Shown in pieces: positions 45,506-55,700 of a stretch of DNA of 64,000 nt (position 1 is the first letter of the stretch; every line of letters starts with the position of its first letter). The DNA lies in the NCBI GenBank assembly GCA_947652735.1, contig CANTEG010000002.1, positions 62,001 to 126,000 of the forward strand, given 5' to 3'. Both the position numbers and the translations under genes were made by a program. Source of the DNA: an uncultured Lachnospiraceae bacterium. GTDB taxonomy: Bacteria > Bacillota > Clostridia > Lachnospirales > Lachnospiraceae. Under the pieces are notes generated by a model that had not been told where the DNA came from, did not search any database, and saw only the letters and a program-made list of their open reading frames with translations.

Positions 45506-46206
45506 ATAACATTGTAACTGTATTATCAGATTCATTATTTTTTGGAATGACCATAAGTCTCCTTTGCTATGGTGTAGGCTTATTTATTAAGGACAGGACA
45601 AAGCTTGCAATTGCAAATCCGATTCTGATAGGCTTTATTCTGATTGTATGTATATTGAAGCTGTTTCATATTTCATATGACAGCTACATGAACGGTGCAC
45701 AATATTTGTCCTATCTGCTGACACCTGCAACTGTGTGTCTTGCGGTTCCACTTTATGAGAAATTACAGCTTTTAAAAGACAATATAGCGGCAATTATTTC
45801 GGGTATTGCAGCCGCCATTATTACAAACGTGTTGGTTGTTTGGCTGCTCTGTGTTACATTTACCCTTGACAAGACAATATTTGCAACACTGATTCCGAAA
45901 TCAATTACGACGGCAATCGGCATGGTCGTATCCCAAGAGACAGGCGGAATAGAGACAATTACGGTAGCGCTTATATGTATTACGGGAATTGTAGGAAATG
46001 TTGTAGCTGAAATTGTGTTTAAGCTGTGCAAAATAGATGAGCCTGTGGCAAAGGGTATCGCAATCGGAAGCTCCGCCCATGTGCTTGGAACGGCAAAGGC
46101 TGTAGAGATGGGAGACACGGAGGGGGCAATGAGTGGTCTTGCCGTGGCAGTAGCAGGAATCCTTACGGTAATCATAGCACCCTTGATGCTGCAACTGCTG
46201 TATTAA
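45502..46206 (+). CDS. lrgB: LrgB/CidB family membrane protein
   Basis: 234 residues, multiple membrane helices. The C-terminal half includes LIPKSITTAIGMVVSQETGG, GIVGNVVAEIV and IAIGSSAHVLGTAKAVEMGDTEGAMSGLAVAVAG, which are strongly conserved in LrgB. It starts within the stop of lrgA (ATGA overlap), which shows translational coupling. Its role should be the same as that of lrgA. Confidence 0.93.
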   Translation: MNNIVTVLSDSLFFGMTISLLCYGVGLFIKDRTKLAIANPILIGFILIVCILKLFHISYDSYMNGAQYLSYLLTPATVCLAVPLYEKLQLLKDNIAAIISGIAAAIITNVLVVWLLCVTFTLDKTIFATLIPKSITTAIGMVVSQETGGIETITVALICITGIVGNVVAEIVFKLCKIDEPVAKGIAIGSSAHVLGTAKAVEMGDTEGAMSGLAVAVAGILTVIIAPLMLQLLY

Positions 46207-46249
46207 AGGGAAACGAAACTCAATAGCTTATTTCTTTTTTGCAGCGAGG

Positions 46250-46264
46250 GGCTGTGAAACAGCC
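46250..46264. other. Short hairpin after lrgB
   Basis: GGCTGT-GAA-ACAGCC follows the lrgB stop by about 45 bases. It lacks a T run. Upstream, AAACGAAACTC resembles the arm of the palindromic element at 22067-22185. Confidence 0.4.
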
Positions 46265-46360
46265 ATAGTTCATTCTATAAAAAGGTTTTAACGCCTTAAA
46301 TCCAAGCATATCTATATAAGGAATAAAAACATATGGCGTGATATGCAATAGGGAGTATAT

Positions 46361-46978
46361 ATGCTTGATTTTTTGTGGGCAACGATGATAGTGGCAGGCG
46401 TTTTATTCGGATGTATTCAGGGACCGGAGATAATAAACTCTGTGGCAGGCTCTGCAATCGATTCTGCAAAGGAGGCGGTGCAGCTTTGCATTGTTATGCT
46501 TGGAGTAGTGGGGTTGTGGAACGGAATCATGAATATTGCAAAAGAAGCAGGATTGATAGCTAAATGGACAAATGGCATAGATCCTGCTATTACATTTTTG
46601 TTTCCGAGAATACCGAAGGAAGATTCGGTAAGGCAGGACATAGCCATGAACATGATTGCAAATATGCTGGGGCTGGGCTGGGCAGCCACTCCCGCGGGAC
46701 TTAAGGCAATGAAAGGGTTGGCGAGAATTCAGGATGAACGGCAAAAAAGTAAACCACAAAAAAAACATAAACGGATAGCAACGGATGAAATGTGTGCATT
46801 ACTTGTATTAAATATATCATCGTTGCAGCTGATACCCGTCAATATAATTGCATACAGAAGCCAGTATGGAAGTGCGAATCCAACAGCAATCATAGGTCCG
46901 GGTATCGTTGCAACAACAGTCAGTACAGTGACAGCAATTGTATTTTGCAGACTCATGTATAAATGGCATAAGGAGTAG
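46361..46978 (+). CDS. spmA: SpmA-like nucleoside-recognition (Gate) domain protein
   Basis: 205 residues with about five hydrophobic segments. Landmarks are AIDSAKEAVQLCIVMLGVVGLWNGIMNIAKEAGL, IDPAITFLFPRIPKED, DIAMNMIANMLGLGWAATPAGLKAMK and TDEMCALLVLNISSLQLIPVNIIAYR, as in spore maturation protein A. SpmA and SpmB normally act together in spore core dehydration. No spmB follows: the next genes are on the opposite strand. Confidence 0.9.
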   Translation: MLDFLWATMIVAGVLFGCIQGPEIINSVAGSAIDSAKEAVQLCIVMLGVVGLWNGIMNIAKEAGLIAKWTNGIDPAITFLFPRIPKEDSVRQDIAMNMIANMLGLGWAATPAGLKAMKGLARIQDERQKSKPQKKHKRIATDEMCALLVLNISSLQLIPVNIIAYRSQYGSANPTAIIGPGIVATTVSTVTAIVFCRLMYKWHKE

Positions 46979-47042
46979 CGTTGTTTATACATGAGCTACC
47001 ACAATAAGAGCCGTACGAACTGATATGGAACAACGGCATTAG

Positions 47043-48716
47043 TCATTGTTGATATCTGTGCAGTACAAAAGCTTCGTAAGGGCGGAGCACAATATCCTGA
47101 TGGTCATATGCGTTTTTCATATTGGAAATCAGGCATGGTTTTCTGACAAATCCATCAGGGATTGTAAATGGTATTTCCTTGTCGGAAAAACTACATACAA
47201 CAAGGAGCTTTTCGTTTTCTAACGTTCTGGTGTAGACAAACAGTTCCTCACTGTCTTCGAAAAGAAGCTTATATTTGCCATATACCATAATCGGATGTTC
47301 CTTTCTCAAGGCTATCAGCTTTTTATAATAGTGGAATACGGAATTGGTGTCTGCTGTTTCTGCCTTTGCATTGATTTCTCTGTAATTTGGATTAACCGCA
47401 ATCCACGGTTTTCCTGCGGTAAAGCCTGCATACTCCGTGTTATCCCACTGCATTGGGGTGCGGGCATTGTCGCGGCTTTTCCATGTTATGCATGGCCAAA
47501 ATACATCGTGGCTTACCTTGCCATCTAAGCACCACTCCTTGTAGCCGTTGATGCTCTCAATGTCGCGGAATTCATCAGGACTTTGGAACGGATAATTGGT
47601 CATGCCAAGCTCCTCTCCCTGATATATATAAGGGGTGCCCTGTAGCATATGCAGGCAGGTTGCGAGCATTTTTGCGGATGCATTACGATATTCGGGACGG
47701 TCATCGCCAAAACGGGAAACGGCACGCGGCTGGTCGTGGTTATCCCAGAATAGACTGTTCCATGCAGTACCGTATAATTCCGTCTGCCAGCGGGAAATAA
47801 TCTGTTTCATAACTGTAAGCGGCATTTTTTCATCTGTCCACTTTCCGTATTTTCCACCATAATCCACAAGCTCAAACTGAAATACCATGTTAAGCTCATG
47901 GCTGCCTTCTCCTGCATATTGCTTGGCCAGTTCTGTTGTAACACCAGGCGTTTCGCCTACTGTCATAATATCGTATTTAGACAGGACCTTTTTGTTCATC
48001 TCCTGAAGATATTTATGGACGTTTGGACCGTTTACACTGTAAGGGGCGTAATCGCCGTATAATCCATTTACTTTGCCGTCAGGCATTTCCTTTGTCTTGG
48101 AAATCATGCTGATGACATCCATGCGGAAGCCGTCAATGCCTTTGTCGCACCACCACTTCATCATGGCAAATATTTCTTCACGTACTTTTGGATTATCCCA
48201 GTTTAAGTCAGGCTGTTTTGTGGAAAAAAGGTGCAGGTAATACATTTTCGTTTCTTCGTCATACTTCCATGCGGAACCACTAAAGCAGGAACCCCAGTTG
48301 TTTGGTGGTGTCTGTTCATTCTGCCCCTCACGCCAGATGTAATAGTCGCGGTATTCGTTATCCTTTGATTTCCTGCTTTCCATAAACCACTTGTGCTCAT
48401 CTGAGGTGTGGTTCACGACAAGGTCCATCACGATGCGGATGTTCCGTTTATGAGCCTCGGCAAGCAATTTGTCGAAGTCCTCCATCGTGCCAAAGTCATC
48501 CATAATTGCCTGATAATCACTAATATCATAACCGTTGTCATCATTTGGGGATTTGTATACAGGGGATAACCATATTACGTCAATACCGAGATATTTCAGG
48601 TAATCCAATTTGCTTGTAATTCCATTTAAATCTCCAATACCATCCCCGTTGCTGTCCATAAAGCTGCGTGGATAAATCTGATAAATAACAGCTTCTTTCC
48701 ACCATGTTTTATTCAT
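47043..48716 (-). CDS. GH13 alpha-glucosidase (oligo-1,6-glucosidase type)
   Basis: 557 residues, normal for GH13 subfamily 31. The start KEAVIYQIYPRSFMDSNGDGIGDL has the calcium-binding loop. Catalytic residues are Asp200 (GFRMDVIS, nucleophile), Glu255 (VGETPG, acid/base) and Asp328 (DNHDQPR). The residue after the nucleophile is valine, which in the family goes with alpha-1,6 cleavage (isomaltose, panose), so this copy is probably an oligo-1,6-glucosidase. It is 22 bases downstream of the second GH13 gene and has AAAGGAG before the ATG. No signal peptide, so it is cytoplasmic. Confidence 0.93.
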   Translation of the reverse strand: MNKTWWKEAVIYQIYPRSFMDSNGDGIGDLNGITSKLDYLKYLGIDVIWLSPVYKSPNDDNGYDISDYQAIMDDFGTMEDFDKLLAEAHKRNIRIVMDLVVNHTSDEHKWFMESRKSKDNEYRDYYIWREGQNEQTPPNNWGSCFSGSAWKYDEETKMYYLHLFSTKQPDLNWDNPKVREEIFAMMKWWCDKGIDGFRMDVISMISKTKEMPDGKVNGLYGDYAPYSVNGPNVHKYLQEMNKKVLSKYDIMTVGETPGVTTELAKQYAGEGSHELNMVFQFELVDYGGKYGKWTDEKMPLTVMKQIISRWQTELYGTAWNSLFWDNHDQPRAVSRFGDDRPEYRNASAKMLATCLHMLQGTPYIYQGEELGMTNYPFQSPDEFRDIESINGYKEWCLDGKVSHDVFWPCITWKSRDNARTPMQWDNTEYAGFTAGKPWIAVNPNYREINAKAETADTNSVFHYYKKLIALRKEHPIMVYGKYKLLFEDSEELFVYTRTLENEKLLVVCSFSDKEIPFTIPDGFVRKPCLISNMKNAYDHQDIVLRPYEAFVLHRYQQ

Positions 48717-48738
48717 AGTAAATCTCCTTTCATATGCC

Positions 48739-50403
48739 TTACAATTCCAGTATCAAGACTTGATAGCCATATAGCTTGATTGCATTATCAGTTTCTTTTA
48801 AATCATCATAATTGTTGAGCAGGACATTTTTATATGGCGCAGGAAGCCCGACTGTCTGCTCCTCTTTTTGGTAATTTCCAATTACAAGTAATGTCTTATC
48901 GCCTTTACGGTAGTATGCCATCAGATTGTGACGGTCTCTCCAAACAGGCTCTAAAGAACCATAGACGATGGTATTTTTATATTCTTCGTTTTTACGCAGG
49001 GCAATCAGCTTTTTATAAAAGCGGAGTACAGAATCTGCATCATTCTGCTGTGTGGCAGCATTTATCCTTGTATAATTAGGATTTACGTTTAGCCAAGGGG
49101 TTCCCGTGGTAAAACCTGCGTGCTCCGTGTTATCCCACTGCATTGGAGTGCGGGCATTGTCACGGCTGAATTTGGCAACCGCCTTTAATGCTTCCTCAGG
49201 TGACAGTCCTGCATCTAATGCAACCTGATATTCGTCAAGGGTTGCAATGTCGTCCACCTGTTCAATGGATGTAAACTCCAGATTTTCCATGCCGAGCTCC
49301 TGTCCCTGATAGATAAACGGAATTCCTCTCATCATAAAGCTTAGGGCGGCAAGCATTTTTTTGCTTTGGTCGCTGCGGTCTTCATCAGAAATGTAACGGT
49401 TGACACCGCGCGGCTCGTCATGGTTTTCAATGATATTGGACAAAAAGCCTGTATCACCGATTCTTGCCTGAGCATCAAAACGGCAATTCTTATATTCATC
49501 AGGTGTTACCGGTTTTGCATCGTACCAGCCCTTTCCACTTTTGCCGCAAACCTCTGCACTAAAGTCAAACATGCTGGAAAAGTACCCGTCCTCACCGATA
49601 AAAACAGGAATGTCTTCAGGTTTTTCGTTGAATACCTCGCCCACGGAAAACGCATCGTATTTTTTAAAGGTGCGGTCACGCATTTCACTTAAGAAATCGC
49701 CAACGCCCACAGCGTCTTTCAGCATGTTGTCAAGACTGCACAAACCGTCTTCCCTGTCAGGTGTGTAGTCACGGAACGGAAGCGCTTTTTTAATGTTAAT
49801 AATTGCATCAATGCGGAACCCGCCAAGCCCCTTTTCCAGCCACCAGTTTATATTTTTGTAAATCTCCTCCCGTACCTCGGGATTTTCCCAGTTTAAATCA
49901 GGCTGTTTTTTATGGAACAGATGGAGATATTGTTTATTTGTACCAGGCAAGTCTTCCCATACGGAGCCACCAAAGTAGGAGCGCCAGTTGGTAGGCAGCT
50001 TATCGCCATCCTTGTCACGTAAATAAAAGAAATTTCCATATTTTCCGTCAGGGTCTGCACATGCTTTTTTAAACCACTCATGTTCGTTGGAGCAGTGGTT
50101 TACCACAAGGTCCATCAGGATGTACATATTACGCTTTTTTGCTTCCGCAATCAGGTGCTCCATATCTTCCATTGTGCCGAAACGTGGGTCAATATTGTAA
50201 TAATCTGATATATCATAGCCCTGGTCTGCCAATGGCGAGGAATAACAGGGAGACAGCCAGATAATGTCCACGCCTAAATCCTGAAGATAATCAAGCTTAC
50301 TGATGATACCAGGGATATCCCCGATGCCGTCCCCATTGGAATCACAGAAGCTTTTTGGGTAAATCTGATATGCTACTTTGTCATGCCACCATTTTTTAAT
50401 CAT
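48739..50403 (-). CDS. GH13 alpha-glucosidase, paralogue with Ala after the nucleophile
   Basis: 554 residues, the same architecture as its neighbour. Catalytic residues are Asp199 (GFRIDAII), Glu256 (SVGEVF) and Asp329 (ENHDEPRG). Alanine replaces the valine found after the nucleophile in the paralogue, so the specificity should differ, perhaps toward alpha-1,4 linkages or another disaccharide (inference). It is the first of the two-gene operon, under the AraC-type regulator located upstream. The start at 50403 has a moderate GAGGT ribosome site. Confidence 0.92.
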   Translation of the reverse strand: MIKKWWHDKVAYQIYPKSFCDSNGDGIGDIPGIISKLDYLQDLGVDIIWLSPCYSSPLADQGYDISDYYNIDPRFGTMEDMEHLIAEAKKRNMYILMDLVVNHCSNEHEWFKKACADPDGKYGNFFYLRDKDGDKLPTNWRSYFGGSVWEDLPGTNKQYLHLFHKKQPDLNWENPEVREEIYKNINWWLEKGLGGFRIDAIINIKKALPFRDYTPDREDGLCSLDNMLKDAVGVGDFLSEMRDRTFKKYDAFSVGEVFNEKPEDIPVFIGEDGYFSSMFDFSAEVCGKSGKGWYDAKPVTPDEYKNCRFDAQARIGDTGFLSNIIENHDEPRGVNRYISDEDRSDQSKKMLAALSFMMRGIPFIYQGQELGMENLEFTSIEQVDDIATLDEYQVALDAGLSPEEALKAVAKFSRDNARTPMQWDNTEHAGFTTGTPWLNVNPNYTRINAATQQNDADSVLRFYKKLIALRKNEEYKNTIVYGSLEPVWRDRHNLMAYYRKGDKTLLVIGNYQKEEQTVGLPAPYKNVLLNNYDDLKETDNAIKLYGYQVLILEL

Positions 50404-50436
50404 GCGAATACCTCACTTGTATTTATCATATATAGA

Positions 50437-50473
50437 TGAGCAAAACGTATTGTTTTTGAAAAGTTTTTGCTCA
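50437..50473. repeat. Palindromic element upstream of the GH13 operon
   Basis: TGAGCAAAA (50437-50445) and TTTTGCTCA (50465-50473) are perfect complements around CGTATTGTTTTTGAAAAG. TTTTGCTCA also ends the flank of the element at 19546-19687, and AACGTATTRTTT is shared with 19521-19532. It may act as a hairpin in the leader of the GH13 mRNA. Confidence 0.6.
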
Positions 50474-50545
50474 CCTTTACTTATCTTTTATTATAATGAT
50501 AAAGGCAGACTTCGTCCTACATTTATTTGATTAAAAAATACTAAA

Positions 50546-51463
50546 TTATGACTTTTTCTTGCGGTATTGTAATGGGGTTGTATCTGTGTATTTTCGAAAT
50601 TCCCGAAGAAAGTTTCCTAGGTTGTTATATCCGCATTCCAAACACACCTCCATGATAGGAAGATTCGTTTCCTCCAAAAGGCGGAGGGACTGTTTAATGC
50701 GGTATTCGTTAATGTATTTAATCGGAGAGTACCCGATTATTTTCTTGAAAAAACGGCAGAAATACTGCTCGTTGAGACCGACCAGTCCAGCGAGGTCAGA
50801 TATGTAAATTTTTTCTTTGTAATTTTCCCTGATATAAGTAAGTACTGTTTTGATGTCTTCCACACGCTTGTCATAATTCTTTTCCGTAGGCGTAAACAGC
50901 TTGTGGTCGGAAAGTATGGCGAGGAGGCGGAGCAGAGAAGCTTTTATGAGAAGCTGGTTTGTTAAGTCGTCAGTTATGGCACCGTCATCAGTCGGAGTGT
51001 CTTCTGAAAAAACATGTCCAAAGGAATGCATGGTATCGGTAAAGGCATCCCGAATGGCTGTATATGCAGGGTGCTCAGGAAAAATACAGCGTGGAAAAAC
51101 CACCTGCCCTTTTTGTATCGGCTGGATTAACTGCATCTGTACGGTGTCGTAGGAATTAAAGCTCAAAATATCTGGTGAGAAAACAACCGCATCCTCATAG
51201 CATCCCGCAGTTTCCATTGTTATGCTGTGAAGCTCTCCGGGATTGATAAAATACAGGCATTCGGAATGAATCGGAAACTGCTCCATGTTAATATCCAGAC
51301 GAAAATTTCCACCGGAAAAGTGCAGGATTTCTACCTCATCATGCCAGTGGTATTTGACGAGGGTGCCCTTTTTCACAGAGTGGGTGCGGTAGGTTGCACA
51401 GGGAAAGGACTTTGTGCCGTGAGGACGTATTTCCTTTAGCGTTTCAGGCTGTGGATGATGCAT
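50546..51463 (-). CDS. AraC family transcriptional regulator with cupin domain
   Basis: 305 residues; ATG at 51463 with AAAGGAG. The N-terminal cupin-like domain has YHWHDEVEILHFSGG and the ECLYFINPGELHSI segment, typical of sugar-sensing members. The C-terminal double helix-turn-helix (about 205-305) is ISDLAGLVGLNEQYFCRFFKKIIGYSPIKYIN followed by IMEVCLECGYNNLGNFLREFRKYT. It lies directly before the GH13 operon in the same direction and probably activates it in response to an alpha-glucoside (inference). Confidence 0.92.
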   Translation of the reverse strand: MHHPQPETLKEIRPHGTKSFPCATYRTHSVKKGTLVKYHWHDEVEILHFSGGNFRLDINMEQFPIHSECLYFINPGELHSITMETAGCYEDAVVFSPDILSFNSYDTVQMQLIQPIQKGQVVFPRCIFPEHPAYTAIRDAFTDTMHSFGHVFSEDTPTDDGAITDDLTNQLLIKASLLRLLAILSDHKLFTPTEKNYDKRVEDIKTVLTYIRENYKEKIYISDLAGLVGLNEQYFCRFFKKIIGYSPIKYINEYRIKQSLRLLEETNLPIMEVCLECGYNNLGNFLREFRKYTDTTPLQYRKKKS

Positions 51464-51506
51464 GACGGCTCTCCTTTGCGTTTTTAATATTTTCCTTTAA
51501 AACTTT

Positions 51507-52559
51507 TTATAACAACTCCAGCATGGTATTTACCAGTAAATCATTTTGTGACGGCTTCATAAAGCAGAAGCGTACATATTTGTCGCTAAGCCCGTGGAAG
51601 TTCTCACAATTTCTGATAACGATACCCTTTAATTTACAGTGTTCTGCAAGCTGGGATGCGGTAACATCCTCCTTTAGGATTTTAATGAGCATAAAGTTTG
51701 CAAACGGTTTAAACAGCTTTACGTTTTTGCTTGTTGCCATGGCGGAGTAAATTAGATTACGCTCGGTATATATTTGAGAGCGGGACTGGTCAATGTAGCC
51801 CTTATCATTAAAAAGCTCCGTGCAGGCAGCGGCAGTCAAAGTAGAAATGCTGTTTGGTGTTGCAATTTTTTCAGCGAGCAACAGGAGTTCCTCGTCTGAA
51901 ACGATGGAGTAACACAGACGAAGTCCCGGGACAGCAAAAAACTTTGAAATACTTCTGATGACTGCTATGTTGGTAAAGTCATTTACAAGAGGAATACTGG
52001 TAAGCTCCTCATATTTTTCAGTGAATTCTATGTACATTTCATCTATAATAAGGAATATTTCTAAGGCTTTGCATGCCTCGGCGAGTGTTTCCATATCCTC
52101 GCGGCTGATAATCTGTGATGTCGGGTTGTTTGGATTGCCAAGAATAATCATATCGTAGGAGGAGTCTAGTGTTTTAATAAAGTCAATGACATTTAGTCTG
52201 TAGTCATCCTCCTCAGACAGCTCATAATAGCAAACCTCGCATCCATACATGGAAAGTGCCGTCTCGTGGTCTATTGGTGACGGTGCAGGGAGCAGTGCCT
52301 TTTTAGGGGCAATCAGAGCCGCATAAAGTCTTAGCATGTCGGATGAACCACTTCCTAAAATTAAATTTTTATCACTGCATCCTGTGTATTGTGCGATTGA
52401 TTTTTTTAAATTACCGTAGTAATCACCCGGATATCTTATTATGGAATTGATATTTTCTGAAAGGGCTTTCTTTACTAAATCGGGAATTCCCATAGGATTA
52501 AGGTTAGAATTGTAAAGTACGGTGTCATATTGTTCCAGTCTGAGTGGTGTTTTTGCCAT
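51507..52559 (-). CDS. PLP-dependent aminotransferase, HisC/CobD-like
   Basis: 350 residues from the ATG at 52559, which has AGGAGG nine bases upstream; the frame is open to 52613, but that part lacks a ribosome site. Class I/II fold motifs are LGSGSSDMLRLYAA, ILGNPNNPTSQII, FLIIDEMYIEF and SISKFFAVPGLRLCY with the PLP lysine at Lys206. The protein resembles histidinol-phosphate aminotransferase and L-threonine-O-3-phosphate decarboxylase (CobD). No his or cob gene is near, so the substrate is open. It may be co-transcribed with the AraC gene, 43 bases downstream. Confidence 0.85.
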   Translation of the reverse strand: MAKTPLRLEQYDTVLYNSNLNPMGIPDLVKKALSENINSIIRYPGDYYGNLKKSIAQYTGCSDKNLILGSGSSDMLRLYAALIAPKKALLPAPSPIDHETALSMYGCEVCYYELSEEDDYRLNVIDFIKTLDSSYDMIILGNPNNPTSQIISREDMETLAEACKALEIFLIIDEMYIEFTEKYEELTSIPLVNDFTNIAVIRSISKFFAVPGLRLCYSIVSDEELLLLAEKIATPNSISTLTAAACTELFNDKGYIDQSRSQIYTERNLIYSAMATSKNVKLFKPFANFMLIKILKEDVTASQLAEHCKLKGIVIRNCENFHGLSDKYVRFCFMKPSQNDLLVNTMLELL

Positions 52560-52790
52560 TTTTATACCTCCTAAAATTATCTTTTTCGATAAATAACCCC
52601 ATATGTCTTTCAAAAATTAAAATCTTTTGTTATAATGTACTCTGTGTTATAATATTTTGATAAAATAGTAGAAAGAAAATCTATTAAATAAAAATATATA
52701 TAATTATAGCATTGTGGCAGATAATATCAAGTCAATTTTGCCGCTGTGCACAATGATAACAGGTTATAGCCAAAAGCTATGGAGGAACAT

Positions 52791-55700
52791 ATGAAGGGTA
52801 TTATTGAACATTACGCAAAGGGAGAGTTTACGGTAGACAGACCTGAGGTTGAAATCTCTGAGCAGTTCTTAAAATTGAACATTGAATCAGGAACTACATA
52901 TACGGGCAGCTTCAGGGTTACCAGTCCAAACGACCATGTCATAAAGGCAATGGTGTATGACAGCAGGTACATGATTCGGTTCGACGAGCACACATATATC
53001 AACAGGCGTTTTGATGTGACATATACATTTGATGCTACGTGTCTCGAGGCAGGAAAAAATTATAAGGGGCACATAAGCATAATATCAGACGGCGGGGAAT
53101 TTAAGATTCCGTATGACATAGATATTACAACACCATATGTTAAGTATGAGGATCAGAAAATAGATGACCTTTTCAAATTTGCAACGCTGGCGGAGAGCAA
53201 CTGGTCAGAGGCTGTAAAGGTTTTCGTGCGTGAAGATTTTAAGAGAACCTTTATTAATAAGGACCCTCTTATCAAGCAGATTTATGCAAGTCTCCTGGAA
53301 AGCCAGTCGGTCAATCAGGCATTGGAGGAGTTCCTTGTTTATGTTCATAAGAAAAGAGCACTTACCCTTTCGGTATCAAAGGCGAAGATAAGCGTGGAAA
53401 TGCCATCCGAGCTTTCAAAGATATCAATCAATATAAGCAAAAATACATGGGGATATACCAATTCCCGTGTTAAATCCATGGACGATTTTATTATACCTGC
53501 AAAGAAGACCATAACAAGCAGTGATTTTTGCGGCAACCTGTTCTCCCTTGATGTTCTGATATCTCCTGAAAATGTTCCTGATGGAACAAGCACGGGAAGA
53601 CTGCTGATAGAAAATATTTATCAGACAATTGAAGTTGAAATCAATCTGTCAAGACCTCAGTCAAAAACACACATTTCACCAAGGTCGGCAAATAAAAACC
53701 ATATGATAAAGAGCAATAAATCAAAACTGGTCAATGCATATCTGGATTATCGTATGGATCGGATTGAGCTTAAGGAATACGTTGCGTCTTCTCTTATGGC
53801 ATTTGGCAATCTTGCAAGGTATGTTCCTGAGGAGGGACTTTATAGAATGGGCACCATGCATATGAATATTATGCAGGGTGAGCTTGAGAAAGTGGAACAG
53901 GAATTTCTCCGAATAGAGGCTGACGTGGATAACACTGTCATGGGTGACATGGAGGAGTGCTATTACGCATACCTGAAAGCTTTGGTTCAAAAGAATTCTA
54001 CTACGATAGAGAGTGCAAGAACCAAAATAAAAAGATATTATAAAACAAAAGAAGATAAGATGTTTTATTTTTGGCTGCTTCTTTTTATAGATGAGGCATA
54101 TGCCCAGGATCAGGCAGCACTTTACAAGGAAATCAAAACCTTATATGACAACAACTACAACAGTCCTATTATGTATCTTGAGTTTTGCGAGATGTTAAAC
54201 AATAACCCGCTTCTCCTCAAGAAGATTACGGGGCTTGAGATTACTGCAATCAGATGGGGACTCCGCCACAAGTTTGTTTCGGATGAAGTGATAGATGAGT
54301 TTATCAGACTTGCAGGCTCGTTCAAGAATTTTGATACCCAGATATTTGGTATCATGGAAGCCATATATGATAAGAACAAGAGCATTGAAGTTTTAAAGAG
54401 TATATGCTCCATGCTGATAGGTGCAAATAAGCTGGATAACAAGTATCACAGATTTTACTTTGATGCGGTGGAAAATTCGCTTAAATTTATAGGACTCAAT
54501 GAGTGCTTTGTAAAGAGTATGAATTTTTCAAGATATGACGTTATTCCTACATCGGTACTTATGTACCTCAATTACAAAAATACGCTTTCAGAGACAGAGC
54601 TTGCATACCTGTATGCAAATGTAATATATAACAAGTCACAGCACATGAAAGTTTACCATGAGTATTGTACTACAATGGAGGACTTCATGGAGAATATGAT
54701 TATAAAGGGAGAAGTCAGTGATGACCTTACGGTTATTTACGATGAGTTCCTTGAGCCTGAGTCAGTCAGCCCGCTTTACGCAGGTAAGCTTGTAAATATT
54801 ATATTCAGAAGAAAGCTTGTATGCTTTAACAAGGGCGTAAGGGCTGTTATTGTAACACACCGTGAGATAGAGGAAGTTCAGAGAGTACCTATCGTGAACG
54901 GGGAGGCATATGTTGAAATATTATCCAACACAGCTTCCATTATATTTGAGGACAGTGAGGGTAACAGATATGCAGGTTCCATTCCGTACCGGTTGGAACG
55001 TATTGTTGATGAGAAAGCATATCTTCCTATATGCTGTGAATACAGTCCGAGGGACTACAGGGTTCTTTTGTACAATTACGAAAAGCTCGGGGACTTCACA
55101 TACAAGAAGGCGATTGAGGTAAATGCGGCAAGAGATATTGTAAATTGTGACCGTATATCGTACGACTATAAGCAGCAGGCATATTTAAACATCATAGAAT
55201 ACTACCACGAAAACCTTGATGCCGATGTGCTTACAAAGTACCTTGGAAAGCTGGATATTGATTATCTTAATCACGCAAACGCAAGAACACTTATTGCGTA
55301 CATGGTAGACATGAATCTGTTTGACAAGGCATTTCAGGCAGTGAAGCTTTACGGCTTTGACGAGATAGACTCAGAGGAGCTTTATCAGCTTGCCGATTAT
55401 GGTGTTGAGGACTCAAACGGATTTGTCAATGAGGATTTGCTTGCCATATGCGTCCATCTTTATAAAATGGGTAAGGTAAATGAACGTATACTTACCTATG
55501 TGATGAACAATTTCAAGGGTGATTTGGACGAGCTTGCAGCACTGTTTAAGACTGCAAGAAACAGAATTCGCGATGTGTCATTTTTGGCGGAAAATACATT
55601 GGCACAGATGATGTTTGCCATGGGAAATGTAGAATATATATATGATATCTTTACCGCATATTACGGAGGAAGAAGCAGGGGACTTGTAGTAAAGGCATTC

